A stretch of DNA of 64,000 nucleotides from Bryobacterales bacterium (GCA_003170295.1 PNAJ01000077.1:106360-170359), one strand, 5' to 3'; shown: positions 1 to 8,684, counted from the first letter of the stretch. A program made the numbers and translations. The notes: a model not told the origin generated them from the letters alone.

Positions 1-2
1 CA

Positions 3-590
3 GCCTCCTTCGCGTCCGCGACGCCCGTAGCCACCGTGAAGGTAACCGACCCGGGCGGCATGCAAACCCTCGAAGTTCGTAAAGTTAAGGACGATTATTA
101 CGCCAAGTCGAGCGTAGTCGAAGGCGTCCACAAAGTCGCGAAGGACCTGGGAACAGGCGTCGACAAAGGGCTCGACGACTTCCGCAATAAGAAGGTGTTC
201 GACTTCGGCTTCAGCGATCCCACCAGAATCGATTTTAAGGACGGCCCCCGCAGCGCGTCCTATCAGAAGACCGGCGACAAGTGGACATCCAACAGCAAGA
301 CGATGGATTCCACCAGCATCCAGGCGCTAGTCGACAAGCTGCGCGAACTCGCCGCGGCGAAGTTCGTCGATACCGGCTTCGGCGTAGCGCAAGTCGAGAT
401 CGCCGTCATATCCAACGACGGCAAGCGCACCGAACGAGTCCTGATCGCACCCGGAACAGCCGGAAAATTCATCGCCAAGCGCGAAGGCGAAGCCGCCATG
501 TACGAAATCGAAGGCAACACCATCGCCGAATTGCGCGGCGTAGCACTGGACGTGAAAGAAGATACGTCGAAGCCCGACAAGAAGAAGTAA
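3..590 (+). CDS. DUF4340-like protein, C-terminal part (5' end outside the window)
   Basis: The reading frame is open from the window edge to TAA at 588-590, so only the C-terminal ~195 residues are present. The visible part is a soluble beta-rich segment with a lysine-rich tail (ending DTSKPDKKK). Phrases such as KVFDFGFSDPTRIDFKD and a repeated 'residue value, then p-value-like strand' layout resemble DUF4340 proteins, which usually lie next to ABC-type gliding/export subunits of the GldG kind. That neighbour would be upstream, outside the window. The stop lies 1 nt before the TTG start of pncB, so the two may be co-transcribed. Family assignment is from recall and moderate; partner and substrate are unknown. 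Confidence 0.6.
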   Translation, partial: ASFASATPVATVKVTDPGGMQTLEVRKVKDDYYAKSSVVEGVHKVAKDLGTGVDKGLDDFRNKKVFDFGFSDPTRIDFKDGPRSASYQKTGDKWTSNSKTMDSTSIQALVDKLRELAAAKFVDTGFGVAQVEIAVISNDGKRTERVLIAPGTAGKFIAKREGEAAMYEIEGNTIAELRGVALDVKEDTSKPDKKK

Positions 591-591
591 C

Positions 592-1914
592 TTGCCCCTA
601 GGCCTCTCCACCGACCTCTACCAGCTCACGATGGCAGCGGGCTATTTCGAGGCCGGCAAACTCGAAGAGCGCGCGACCTTTGAGCTGTTCGTCCGCCGCC
701 TGCCGCACAATCGAAATTTCGTGCTCGCCGCAGGACTAGCGCAAGCCGTCGAGTATCTCGAAAACCTCCGCTACACGAAAGAAGAGATCGACTACCTCCG
801 CACCTTGCCTCAGTTCGCGCACACCAGCCCCGCCTTTTTCGACTACCTCGCAGAACTTCGCTTCACAGGCGACCTGTTCGCCGTCCCCGAAGGTACGCCT
901 CTTTTCCCCAACGAACCGTTCCTGACCCTGCGCGCTCCGCTGGTCGAAGCGCAGATCCCGGAAACGTATCTTCTCGCCACCATCGGCTTTCAATCGATGA
1001 TCGCGACCAAAGCCGCGCGCGTCGTCAAAGCCGCGCTGGGCCGCAGCGTGGTCGAATTCGGCACCCGCCGCGCCCATTCGCCCGAAGCCGGCGTCTACGC
1101 GGGCCGCGCATCCTATATCGGCGGCTGCGGAGGAACCAGCAACACCGAAGCCGGCATGCGCTTCGGCGTCCCCGTATTCGGAACCGCCGCGCATTCCTGG
1201 GTCATGTCGTTTTCAAGCGAGCGCCAAGCCTTCGAGCAACTGCAAAAACTCCTGGGCGAGAGCACCGTTTATCTGATCGATAGCTACGATACGCTGGAAG
1301 GCGCGCGCCGCGCCGCCGAGTTGGGCCGTCCTTTGTGGGGCGTCCGTCTCGATAGCGGCAATATGGTCACGTTAGCGCCCGCCGTACGAAAAATTCTTGA
1401 CGATGCGGGTTTACGCGAAACGAAAATCATGGCCACCGGCGATCTGAACGAATATAAAATTCACGAGCTAGTCGCCGCCCGCGCCCCCATCGACGTATTC
1501 GGCGTCGGCACGGAACTCTCGACATCTGCCGATGCGCCGACGCTCGGCGTCGTCTACAAAATGGTCGAGCTCGAAGATTCCGGCAACCGCCGCTATACCG
1601 CGAAACTCAGCGAAGACAAGCACACTCTGCCGGGCTCGAAACAAATCTTCCGGTATCGAACCCACGACGTGCTGGCCCGTTCGAGCGAATGCCTTAATGC
1701 ACCCGAAACGCTCCTCCGTCCCGTCATGCTAGGCGGGCAGTTAATCGAGCCTCTGCCCACCGCCGATGAGGCGCGGAATCACGCCGCGGAATGCCTCTCG
1801 CGGCTCCCGGCTTCGTGCCAAAGTTTATTTGAGCGCCCCGAAGCATGGCGCGTCGATTTGAGCCCCGAGCTCGAAGCCCTGTACGAAAACGTGCGGAAAG
1901 GAATCGCGAAATGA
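592..1914 (+). CDS. pncB: Nicotinate phosphoribosyltransferase
   Basis: Converts nicotinate and PRPP to nicotinate mononucleotide, the entry step of the Preiss-Handler NAD salvage route, in the cytoplasm. The 440-residue protein carries the N-terminal STDLYQLTMA motif of the family (residues 6-15), the FGTRRAHSPEAG block (156-167) that contacts the phosphoribosyl group, FGTAAHS with the likely phosphorylated histidine (H201), and downstream VRLDSGN and ATGDLNE motifs. Length is normal. The start is TTG at 592, directly after the preceding stop; no ATG precedes the STDLYQ block. The stop overlaps the ATG of the nicotinamidase gene (ATGA), so the pair forms a coupled salvage unit: nicotinamide to nicotinate to NaMN. 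Confidence 0.93.
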   Translation: MPLGLSTDLYQLTMAAGYFEAGKLEERATFELFVRRLPHNRNFVLAAGLAQAVEYLENLRYTKEEIDYLRTLPQFAHTSPAFFDYLAELRFTGDLFAVPEGTPLFPNEPFLTLRAPLVEAQIPETYLLATIGFQSMIATKAARVVKAALGRSVVEFGTRRAHSPEAGVYAGRASYIGGCGGTSNTEAGMRFGVPVFGTAAHSWVMSFSSERQAFEQLQKLLGESTVYLIDSYDTLEGARRAAELGRPLWGVRLDSGNMVTLAPAVRKILDDAGLRETKIMATGDLNEYKIHELVAARAPIDVFGVGTELSTSADAPTLGVVYKMVELEDSGNRRYTAKLSEDKHTLPGSKQIFRYRTHDVLARSSECLNAPETLLRPVMLGGQLIEPLPTADEARNHAAECLSRLPASCQSLFERPEAWRVDLSPELEALYENVRKGIAK

Positions 1915-2507
1915 AGGCGGCTGTTTCCAAGGTGGTTTTCTTCGACATCGATACTCAGATCGACTTTTTATTTCCCGCCGGCGCATTGTACGCTCCGGGA
2001 GCCGAGAAGATCCTCGGGACTGTCGCAACGCTCAATCATTACGCGGCCAAGCATGGGATTCCCGTGATCTCGACCATGGACGCGCACAGCGAAAACGACC
2101 CTGAATTCCGCGATTGGCCGCCGCACTGCGTCGTGGATACGGTGGGCCAGCAAAAACCGGCGTCGACACTGCTCGAAAAGCGCCTAATTGTCCCTAATTC
2201 GCCATGTGCGCTTAATTTGACCTTAATTGACCAAATATTGCTCGAGAAGCAGACTTTTAGCGCCTTATCTAACCTTAATTTCGCCTATTTGCTCGATCGT
2301 TTCGCCGCCGAGCGCTACGTTGTTTATGGCGTCGTGACCGAAGTATGCGTAAAATTCGCCGCCTTCGGACTGCTCGAAACCGGCAAGCGAGTAGAAATCG
2401 TCACCGATGCAATTTGCGCGTTAAACGACGAAAACGGCGCAACCACGCTGGCCGATTTCAAAGCCGCCGGAGGTTATCTGACCCACGCGGGCATCACGTA
2501 CGCGTAG
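1911..2507 (+). CDS. pncA: Nicotinamidase (isochorismatase-family cysteine hydrolase)
   Basis: Likely hydrolyses nicotinamide to nicotinate, feeding the adjacent pncB. The 198-residue frame has the isochorismatase fold signatures: DTQIDF near the N-terminus with the catalytic Asp (D14), the metal site MDAHSEN and WPPHCV (D57, H59, H72), a lysine before FSALS (K113) and the nucleophile in VVTEVCVKF (C146). The metal-binding D-x-H...H set separates nicotinamidases from isochorismatases, which supports the specific call. The frame is open further upstream, but ATG at 1911 was chosen because it overlaps the pncB stop in an ATGA arrangement. The 3' end overlaps the convergent lactate permease gene by 34 bp. 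Confidence 0.88.
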   Translation: MKAAVSKVVFFDIDTQIDFLFPAGALYAPGAEKILGTVATLNHYAAKHGIPVISTMDAHSENDPEFRDWPPHCVVDTVGQQKPASTLLEKRLIVPNSPCALNLTLIDQILLEKQTFSALSNLNFAYLLDRFAAERYVVYGVVTEVCVKFAAFGLLETGKRVEIVTDAICALNDENGATTLADFKAAGGYLTHAGITYA

Positions 2508-4096
2508 AACACCACCACAAGGCCGGTCATGCAGGCGAGGAAGATGCTGTGCCGCAGGGTGAATCGGAATAATTTAGCCTCTTCGCTTTGAGGCATCCCC
2601 GTCGCAGCCGCGGCTACGCAGATGCTTTGCAGGCTGATCATTTTTCCCATTACTCCGCCGCTTGAATTCGACGCGGCCATCAATGCGGGATTCAATCCCA
2701 AATGGTTCGCCGTCACCACCTGCAAATTTCCAAACAGTGCGTTGGATGACGTGTCGCTGCCTGTCAGAAATACTCCGAGCCAGCCGAGCAATGCGCTGAA
2801 AAACGGAAACATCGCGCCGGTCGCCGAGAACGCGAGTCCCAGCGTTGCCGTCTCGCCTGAATAGTTCATGAGAAACGCCAGCGCCAGCACGGAGGAGATC
2901 GTCAACAGAGGCAGAAGAAGCTGACGCGCCGTGCTCGCGGTCATTGCGGCGAGTCGTCGTGGCGATACGCGCAGCACCACCGCCGATGCGAATACCGCGA
3001 ACAGACAGGAGGTCCCCGAGGCCGCCAGCCAATTGAATGCGTAGGTGGCTGCGTAGGGAGACGCTTTCGCCGTCACCGGAGGCATCCGCGTGATCATGTT
3101 GTGCAGTCCCGGCCATTGAAATGTGATGGTCGCTCGGTTGACCCACGCTTTTACCGGCAGTGCGTCGAGTCCCCAAAGCAAGACGAAAAAAACCAGCAGC
3201 GCATAAGGCGACCATGCGAGCAGCACTTCACCGGCTGGCCGCCCATGCGGCTTCGCCAACTCCGCGCCTTTCGGTTTCCAGAATTGCAGTAACAGCACCA
3301 ACGATCCCATCGCCGCGATCGACCCGAGAATGTCGGTCAAATGTGGGCCGAGATAGCTCGAAACCAGGAACTGCGCGCCTGCGAATGCAATCCCGCACAC
3401 CGCCGCCGCCGGAGCGACCGCGCGTAATGCACCGAACCCTCCCATCACCAGCACCAGATACGCGGGAACGAATAACGATACCGGCGCGCAGATGCGTCCG
3501 ACGTTCGCCGATAGAGGTCCGAGCGGCAATCCCGTCACGGTCGCGAGCATGATGAGAGGCGTCCCGATGGACCCGAACGCCACGGGCGAGGTATTCGCCA
3601 GCAAGCAGAGGCTGGCCGCGAAGAAGGGCCGGAACCCAAGCCCCGCGAGCATCGCCGCCGCGACGGCTACCGGCGTTCCGAATCCTGCGGCGCCTTCGAT
3701 AAATGCGCCGAACGCGAAGGCGATCAGCAGAGCTTGCAAGCGCTGGTCGCTGGTGAGGCTGCCGATTGAATCCTTAATGATTTCGAATTTGCCAGTCTCG
3801 ACTGTCAAGCGGTAGAGCAGGAGCGCCGTGAACACGATCCAGCCGATCGGCAGGATTCCATAAGCGGCTCCGTAAGCGCAGGCGCTCGCGAGCAGCGGGA
3901 GGGGCATGCGATAGACCAGCAACGCAACCGCGGCAGCGATGCCGAGCCCGGAGATCGCCGCGATCCACGCGGGCTTGCGAAAGACTCCGAGCAGAAGCAG
4001 CACCACAAATACGGGTAGTGCCGCGACGAGTGCGGAAAGAGGCAGATTGTCAGAGACGGGAGTATAAGTTTGCGGCCACATGGCGGAGTCATTCAT
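2474..4096 (-). CDS. lldP: L-lactate permease (LctP/LldP family)
   Basis: Inner-membrane lactate/glycolate:proton symporter. The ~540-residue protein consists of about 13-14 hydrophobic segments and has the family-typical GFGTPVAVAAAMLAGLGFRPFFAA and LCLLANTSPVAFGSIGTP blocks (in two adjoining pieces, mid-protein), followed by a C-terminal GSDTSSNALFGNLQ motif. The frame extends upstream to 4171, but the extra residues are low-complexity; the start MNDSAMWPQTYTP at 4096 or MWPQTYTP at 4081 fits the family, whose members begin just before the first helix. It is transcribed toward the NAD-salvage pair and overlaps the nicotinamidase tail. No lactate dehydrogenase genes adjoin it, so substrate is by family only. 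Confidence 0.88.
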   Translation of the reverse strand: MNDSAMWPQTYTPVSDNLPLSALVAALPVFVVLLLLGVFRKPAWIAAISGLGIAAAVALLVYRMPLPLLASACAYGAAYGILPIGWIVFTALLLYRLTVETGKFEIIKDSIGSLTSDQRLQALLIAFAFGAFIEGAAGFGTPVAVAAAMLAGLGFRPFFAASLCLLANTSPVAFGSIGTPLIMLATVTGLPLGPLSANVGRICAPVSLFVPAYLVLVMGGFGALRAVAPAAAVCGIAFAGAQFLVSSYLGPHLTDILGSIAAMGSLVLLLQFWKPKGAELAKPHGRPAGEVLLAWSPYALLVFFVLLWGLDALPVKAWVNRATITFQWPGLHNMITRMPPVTAKASPYAATYAFNWLAASGTSCLFAVFASAVVLRVSPRRLAAMTASTARQLLLPLLTISSVLALAFLMNYSGETATLGLAFSATGAMFPFFSALLGWLGVFLTGSDTSSNALFGNLQVVTANHLGLNPALMAASNSSGGVMGKMISLQSICVAAAATGMPQSEEAKLFRFTLRHSIFLACMTGLVVVFYAYVMPAWVR

Positions 4097-4186
4097 CATA
4101 CTGAAGTTCGTCGGCAGGGCGCTGGGCGGCGACACGAATGTCGACGCGGCACGCCTGGAGGCGCGCGCCACAAAGCCTCATAATAG

Positions 4187-4453
4187 ATGAAGATGGAAAT
4201 TCCTAGACTTCGATCCGAAGAGGAGGTGCGGAAGTTCTGGGCTAAGAGCGACTCCACCGAATTCATCGACTGGCAGTCCGGCCAAAAGCGCCGTTTCCCG
4301 AAGCTGAAGCCATCGCTGCGCACGATTTCTCTGCGCCTACCCGTGTCGATGATCGAGGATTTGAAGATCCTGGCGAATAAGCGGGACGTTCCCTACCAAT
4401 CTCTGCTGAAGGTGTTCCTTGCAGAGCGATTGGAAAAGGAACGTCGGCCCTAA
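4187..4453 (+). CDS. CopG/BrnA-like antitoxin, apparently without its toxin
   Basis: An 88-residue protein with an N-terminal segment typical of BrnA-like antitoxins (LRSEEEVRKFWAKSDSTEFIDW, residues ~8-29, in two parts) and a C-terminal ribbon-helix-helix block, SLRTISLRLPVSMIEDLK then ILANKRDVPYQSLLKVFLAERL. The family normally neutralises a small RelE-like toxin encoded just upstream and autoregulates as a DNA-binding dimer. Here the upstream gene is the divergent lactate permease and the downstream region holds repeats, so no toxin partner is visible. It may be an orphan antitoxin or transcription regulator. Alternative start ATG at 4193. Confidence 0.72.
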   Translation: MKMEIPRLRSEEEVRKFWAKSDSTEFIDWQSGQKRRFPKLKPSLRTISLRLPVSMIEDLKILANKRDVPYQSLLKVFLAERLEKERRP

Positions 4454-4454
4454 G

Positions 4455-4490
4455 CCGCGGACTGTTTGGTTCGCTCACGAAAAACTCGTC
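4455..4490 (+). repeat. Direct repeat, copy 1 (second copy at 4669-4702)
   Basis: A ~35-bp unit containing GCGGACTGTTTGGTTCGCTC and then ACGAAAAACTCGTC begins right after the antitoxin stop codon. It recurs almost exactly about 213 bp downstream. The second copy lacks one A. Confidence 0.8.
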
Positions 4491-4668
4491 CCGCTTTCTC
4501 ATCTGCTGAAAATGCGCTGAAAGTGGCTAATCTCACCAAGGGGACGGAGCCGTGTGTCCCTCGTGTTTGCAACTGGTAGTTGCTGTATGTTGCAAGGCTC
4601 GTTTTCGGGATTCGCGAAGGAGTCAATTCAGGCTGTCCCCTTCGACCGTCCCCTTCGACCCCTTCGAC

Positions 4669-4702
4669 CCGCGGACTGTTTGGTTCGCTCACGAAAACTC
4701 GT
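4669..4702 (+). repeat. Direct repeat, copy 2
   Basis: Second copy of the unit at 4455-4490. Immediately before it is a short tandem run of the CCCCTTCGACC type (about 4638-4669), and 80 bp after it an 11-bp tandem, TGTCCCGGGTT, is repeated twice (about 4783-4804). The whole 4455-4830 stretch looks like non-coding repeat DNA. Confidence 0.78.
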
Positions 4703-4829
4703 CTGTCCCGTTTCCCCCCCGTTTTCCCCATGGCTGCCAAAGTTGCCAAGAGCTTACAGGAACTCAGAGGAAGGGGTTTTGCTGTCCCGGGTTTGTCCCG
4801 GGTTTGTCTTGACGCTGTGGTTTTGGTAC

Positions 4830-5099
4830 ATGTACCAGGGTCATTTTATCATCAGGGGATGCCCCGTCATTGGAACCGGGACGCATTTCTATCAGCCGTT
4901 CGCATCGAGTTCCTTTGACGCCGCTTGGCAGGCGATACAGGATCATGAGCGCATTCTCAAGATGACGTTAGCCGATGACGTGATCGTGCATGTTGTGGTC
5001 GATGGGAAAAATTCGCTGCTGTTCGGATTCGAGGAACGCAACGCACAGCAGCCGAATTTCCCTCATCGAGTCGGACAGGTCCGATGTAAAATGGGATGA
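4830..5099 (+). CDS. Small hypothetical protein (doubtful)
   Basis: An 89-residue frame starting MYQGHFIIRGCP and ending VGQVRCKMG. The frame is open further upstream to 4554, but that part is translated from repeat DNA and is not credible. The candidate start ATG at 4830 lies inside a perfect 14-bp palindrome (TGGTACATGTACCA, 4824-4837), which could be an operator. The middle part (SFDAAWQAIQDHERILKMT and DDVIVHVVVDGKNSLLFGF) reads like a small alpha/beta protein. No family recognised and no clear ribosome binding site, so this may be a chance frame or a remnant. It is 15 bp upstream of the next ORF. Confidence 0.35.
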   Translation: MYQGHFIIRGCPVIGTGTHFYQPFASSSFDAAWQAIQDHERILKMTLADDVIVHVVVDGKNSLLFGFEERNAQQPNFPHRVGQVRCKMG

Positions 5100-5114
5100 G
5101 GTCCGATCAAAAAT

Positions 5115-5729
5115 ATGGGAATGCCCCCACCACCGAAGACCGTAGGCGAGGCCAAGATGTCCCTACAACTGTTCATCGAAAAGGCCCAAGTTCTGCGTGA
5201 GAGCACTTTTTACGAGCAGGTGTACATTGACGATCACGGCATGACTATGAACTTTTCGTCTGCGGGACTCAGCGTAGAAAAGAGGGGTGCCACCGAGGAC
5301 GCTACTTTGGCTGTTGCTGCTACGATTCGGTTCTTCGTTCAGTCGCAAGATGGCATCTCGTTTAAGCAGATGGGTTCACTTTATCAGCGGTTGCCAATAA
5401 CTTCCTACGCCAAGGAACAGGCGAGCCGTGCGTGTGCTCATGTGGGCGACTTTTTTTCCTACAGAGCACAGGTTACAAAGCAAGACGAAGAGTGGACGAA
5501 CGAGGGGGTCTTCGATCTTTTCATGTACGGACATCTAGTTCACACTAACGACTCTCATTACCCTGTTTACAAAGCCGTCGTGAGGGATTCACCCTTTCGA
5601 GCGATGTTAGAAACGTTTTTTGAAGAGATCATAGCCAAACTGATGAACGATATTTTTTGGCTTCGGGACGCAAACAAGAGAATGCTTGTTCAACTCGAAT
5701 CAATCCCCGATACCACGGTGCTGCCCTAA
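5115..5729 (+). CDS. Hypothetical protein, no family recognised
   Basis: A 204-residue soluble protein with no signal peptide or membrane segment. The N-terminal half has a strand-rich segment (VYIDDHGMTMNFSSAGLSVEK) and the C-terminal half is helical (FRAMLETFFEEIIAKLMNDIFWLRD). Codon use is more AT-rich than in the flanking core genes, suggesting recent acquisition. A purine-rich stretch (GGGATGAGG) lies ~12 nt before the ATG; a second in-frame ATG follows at 5121. The stop directly abuts the stop of the convergent gene at 5730. Confidence 0.6.
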   Translation: MGMPPPPKTVGEAKMSLQLFIEKAQVLRESTFYEQVYIDDHGMTMNFSSAGLSVEKRGATEDATLAVAATIRFFVQSQDGISFKQMGSLYQRLPITSYAKEQASRACAHVGDFFSYRAQVTKQDEEWTNEGVFDLFMYGHLVHTNDSHYPVYKAVVRDSPFRAMLETFFEEIIAKLMNDIFWLRDANKRMLVQLESIPDTTVLP

Positions 5730-6509
5730 TCACGGTTTATACGGGTTCGTTGCGCTTGGCTGCTGCGCTTGTCTCTCGACAGCATCCTTAGACAAAAAGA
5801 TGATTGCAAGCAGCTTGCCTTGCTTGTCGAACTCGGAACTTTCAAATGCAACAACCTCTGTGCCGTCCGGCATGTTCCAGAACACCGACGTGGTTTCCCA
5901 TTGTGCTCCAAAACCATTGTGGTACGGATTTGTCTTAACGTTCGACGGCTTGCCAAGGGTTTGCACCAGGAAGTCAACCTCTTCCTTATAGGACAGAACA
6001 CGGTCCTGTTGTCGTTGAGCGAAGTAGTTTGGTGTGATATGAACTTCCGAGAGTCTGCCACCAGCAAACCGCCAATCATATTCCCTGTTGTTGGCAATCG
6101 TCAGGATCTTGTCTTTGGTGGCAAACGTACTGTGCCACTGTTGACCGAACGCGTAGTCAACCACTTTCCCACCAGCAAACCGCCAACCGACTTTCTGTCC
6201 GGTGTCGCTTGTGGTGAAGAACTCACCAGCGCCTTTGTTTTGGATCGCAGTGAGCCTTTTGCAGACTGCCTTGTAGTCCGCTGTCGTGTCGTTGCGGCTG
6301 TGCTTCGCACAGATGTCGTTCAAATCTAGCTGATTGAGGTTCAGCCAATCGGAAACGGATTCGTCCAACTGATGCGGCGAGATTTGTTGTTCGGACCACA
6401 CCTGAAGCGTCTCGTTGATTTGGTGCTTGCCTATGTGGGTCGGTGGGACCTGACCAAACATCAGGACGGTGGAAACCAATAGCAGCGAAGGAATGGAGTG
6501 TAGTGTCAT
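5730..6509 (-). CDS. Secreted hypothetical protein
   Basis: A 259-residue protein with a classic signal peptide (MTLHSIPSLLLVSTVLMFGQ) and no further membrane segment, so probably exported. The mature part contains two short related motifs, GWRFAGGKVVDYAFG and DWRFAGGRLSEVHI (about residues 107 and 146), which suggest a duplicated beta unit, and a lysine/glutamine-rich helical C-terminus. No enzyme motif is recognised. Like its convergent neighbour at 5115 it is relatively AT-rich. It is the last gene before a 520-bp repeat-rich intergenic region, which would contain its promoter. Confidence 0.62.
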   Translation of the reverse strand: MTLHSIPSLLLVSTVLMFGQVPPTHIGKHQINETLQVWSEQQISPHQLDESVSDWLNLNQLDLNDICAKHSRNDTTADYKAVCKRLTAIQNKGAGEFFTTSDTGQKVGWRFAGGKVVDYAFGQQWHSTFATKDKILTIANNREYDWRFAGGRLSEVHITPNYFAQRQQDRVLSYKEEVDFLVQTLGKPSNVKTNPYHNGFGAQWETTSVFWNMPDGTEVVAFESSEFDKQGKLLAIIFLSKDAVERQAQQPSATNPYKP

Positions 6510-6585
6510 GCTGATTATTCGATTCGGGTCTAGTGACGGCCAAAATGTAGAATTGGAAATATAGTCCGGTAAAGCATCGTATCAC

Positions 6586-6664
6586 GGGGAAAGGGGACAG
6601 ACGCATTTTTCTGCGGCTTCTGCTCTCTTGCGTTATTGGGAAATGCGTCTGTCTTGTTTTCCCA
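6586..6664. repeat. Imperfect inverted repeat, REP-like, around GGGGACAGACGCATTT
   Basis: Left arm at about 6586-6608 and right arm at about 6641-6664 are near reverse complements (GGGGACAGACGCATTT versus AAATGCGTCTGTC...), separated by ~32 bp. This is the layout of REP-type palindromes that RAYT transposases use; no transposase gene is present here. The rest of the 6510-7031 gap holds the larger palindrome at 6882 and no credible gene. Confidence 0.6.
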
Positions 6665-6881
6665 TCCCTTTTCGCCCGTATAGGCTTATCGCGCGGACAA
6701 TCTCGTGATGTTGCGTCGGGAGTACCGCTCCCTGTGGTCGCGGCTCGTCGGCGACGTCGATGAGGGTGCGGCGCTCGTTTCGCATTGAATTTTAGCGTCT
6801 ATCCACATGCTGACGCATGGCGGTTCAGGGGACACCTTTCCCCGTTTCCCACCGTTTGGAGCAGGAATGCCGTTTCTAGTA

Positions 6882-6987
6882 CTGGGTGGCGCGAGCTTTA
6901 GCTTGCAGCATCGGCTTTAGCCGATGTCCGACCCGATGAAAACGCCGGCTGAAGCCGACGCTGCAAGCTAAAGCTCGCGCCACCCAG
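6882..6987. repeat. Perfect 28-bp inverted repeat with two internal hairpins
   Basis: Arms at 6882-6909 and 6960-6987 are exact reverse complements (core GTGGCGCGAGCTTTAGCTTG). The 50-bp interior holds two further hairpins, ATCGGCTTTAGCCGAT and CGGCTGAAGCCG. A shorter diverged relative is at 34666-34714, so this is a dispersed intergenic element. It ends 44 bp before the symporter start. Confidence 0.85.
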
Positions 6988-7031
6988 CCCAGCTGAATTT
7001 ATGCAATGCGGACTGGGTTACAGTAGAGAAC

Positions 7032-8684
7032 ATGTCGCTTGGGCTCATTGACTATGTAGTCTTGGCTCTTTACTTCGTTTTCGTGCTCGGTATCGGATTC
7101 CTGATGCGGCGCAAGGTCGAGACCAGTGCGGATTTCTTGACCTCGCACCGCTCGGTTCCGGTGTGGATCACCAGTCTCGCGTTCATCGCGGCGAATCTCG
7201 GAGCGCAGGAAGTCGTCGGGATGTGCGCGTCGGGCGCTAAGTATGGATGGATGACGGCGCACTTTTACTGGGTGGGAGCGGTGCCCGCGATGTTGTTCAT
7301 CGGCGTCTTCATGATGCCGTTTTATTACGGCAGCAAAGCGCGCAGCGTGCCGGAATATTTGAAGCTGCGGTTCGATGAGAAGACGCGGGCTCTCAATGCC
7401 GCCTCGTTCGCGGTGATGACGGTTTTCTCGTCGGGCATTTCGATGTACGCGCTGGGGAAATTGTTCCAACTTGTGCTGGGTTGGGACTTCACGGCTAGCG
7501 TGATGCTCTCCGCGGCAATCGTTCTGGTCTACACCTTCCTTGGCGGGCTGACCAGCGCGATTTACAACGAAGTTCTGCAATTTTTCCTGATCGTGATTGG
7601 CTTCGCGCCGCTCTCGATTCTCGCGGTGATGAAGGCCGGCGGATGGAGCGGGTTGCAAGCGCGTTTGGCCCCACAAATGACGCACATGTGGCGCTATCTG
7701 GACAAACCGTCGGAAAATTCGATGGGCGTGGAAGTGTTCGGGATGGTGGCGGGGCTGGGATTCGTCCTCTCGTTCGGATACTGGTGCACGGATTTTCTGG
7801 TGGTGCAGCGCGCGATGGCGGCCGATTCGATGTCGGCGGCGCGGCGTACTCCGCTGATTGCCGCGTTTCCGAAAATGATCATGCCGTTCATCGTGATTCT
7901 GCCGGGCCTCGCGGCGCTGGCGCTCGGCGAGATGAACTCGGGGTATGCGTTTCCTCTGAAAGAGGGTGGGGGACCGGACTACGATCTGGCGTTAACCACT
8001 TTAATGGCGAAGTTTTATCCGTCGGGGATGCTGGGCGTGGGCCTGACCGCGCTGATGGCGTCGTTCATGAGCGGGATGGCCGGAAACGTGACGGCGTTCA
8101 ACACCGTTTTTACTTACGACTTGTATCAGGGCTACATTCGACGCGGAGCGCCGGATTCGCATTATCTGAAAGTGGCTCGGCTGACGACGATCGGTGGCGT
8201 GGCGCTGTCCATCGCGACGGCGTACCTGGCGAGGCTGTTTAACAACATCATGGATCTGTTGCAACTGGTGTTTTCATTCGTGAACGCGCCTTTGTTCGCG
8301 ACATTTTTGCTGGGAATGTTCTGGAAGCGGACGACGGGGCATGGAGCGTTCACGGGGTTGCTGGCGGGAACGACCGCCGCGGCGGTGACGCACGGATTGA
8401 CGGTGGCGGAAGGAAAGGGCGGCTGGATCTCGGTCGTGCACACGTTCCCTTCGACCATGGCGCAGAACTTCTGGATGGCGATTTTCGCGTGGTCCACGTG
8501 TTTCGTGGTGACGATCCTGGTAAGCCTGATGACGCCCGCGCGGCCGGAGTCGGAACTGCGCGGCCTGGTGTATGGATTGACGGATGTTCCCAGCGACGCG
8601 GGTGAGCCCTGGTATCGGCGACCTTTGGTGCTGGCCGCGATTGTGTGCGTGGCGCTGGTGGTCCTGAACGTGATGTTCTGGTAA
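7032..8684 (+). CDS. Sodium:solute symporter (SSS/SGLT-type), probably a sugar transporter
   Basis: A 550-residue membrane protein with about 14 helices. It matches the SSS family: N-terminal DYVVLALYFVFVLGIGFLMRR helix, the TSADFL segment, the sodium-symporter signature region (LSFGYWCTDFLVVQRAMAA, ~residues 250-268), and FMSGMAGNVTAFNTVFTYDLYQ further on. The next genes are a small membrane protein and galactokinase, overlapping each other, so the likely role is sodium-driven uptake of galactose or a related hexose. Substrate is inferred from context only. Start ATG at 7032 fits the first helix. Confidence 0.85.
   Translation: MSLGLIDYVVLALYFVFVLGIGFLMRRKVETSADFLTSHRSVPVWITSLAFIAANLGAQEVVGMCASGAKYGWMTAHFYWVGAVPAMLFIGVFMMPFYYGSKARSVPEYLKLRFDEKTRALNAASFAVMTVFSSGISMYALGKLFQLVLGWDFTASVMLSAAIVLVYTFLGGLTSAIYNEVLQFFLIVIGFAPLSILAVMKAGGWSGLQARLAPQMTHMWRYLDKPSENSMGVEVFGMVAGLGFVLSFGYWCTDFLVVQRAMAADSMSAARRTPLIAAFPKMIMPFIVILPGLAALALGEMNSGYAFPLKEGGGPDYDLALTTLMAKFYPSGMLGVGLTALMASFMSGMAGNVTAFNTVFTYDLYQGYIRRGAPDSHYLKVARLTTIGGVALSIATAYLARLFNNIMDLLQLVFSFVNAPLFATFLLGMFWKRTTGHGAFTGLLAGTTAAAVTHGLTVAEGKGGWISVVHTFPSTMAQNFWMAIFAWSTCFVVTILVSLMTPARPESELRGLVYGLTDVPSDAGEPWYRRPLVLAAIVCVALVVLNVMFW

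Noticed and set aside
4554..4829. Long open frames through the direct repeats after the antitoxin
   Set aside because: They translate tandem repeats (CCCTTCGACC and TGTCCCGGGTT) in several frames; no coding character.
6688..6786. 33-codon fragment AYRADNLVMLRREYRSLWSRLVGD...
   Set aside because: No start codon or ribosome binding site and a stop just before it; could be a gene remnant but evidence is insufficient.
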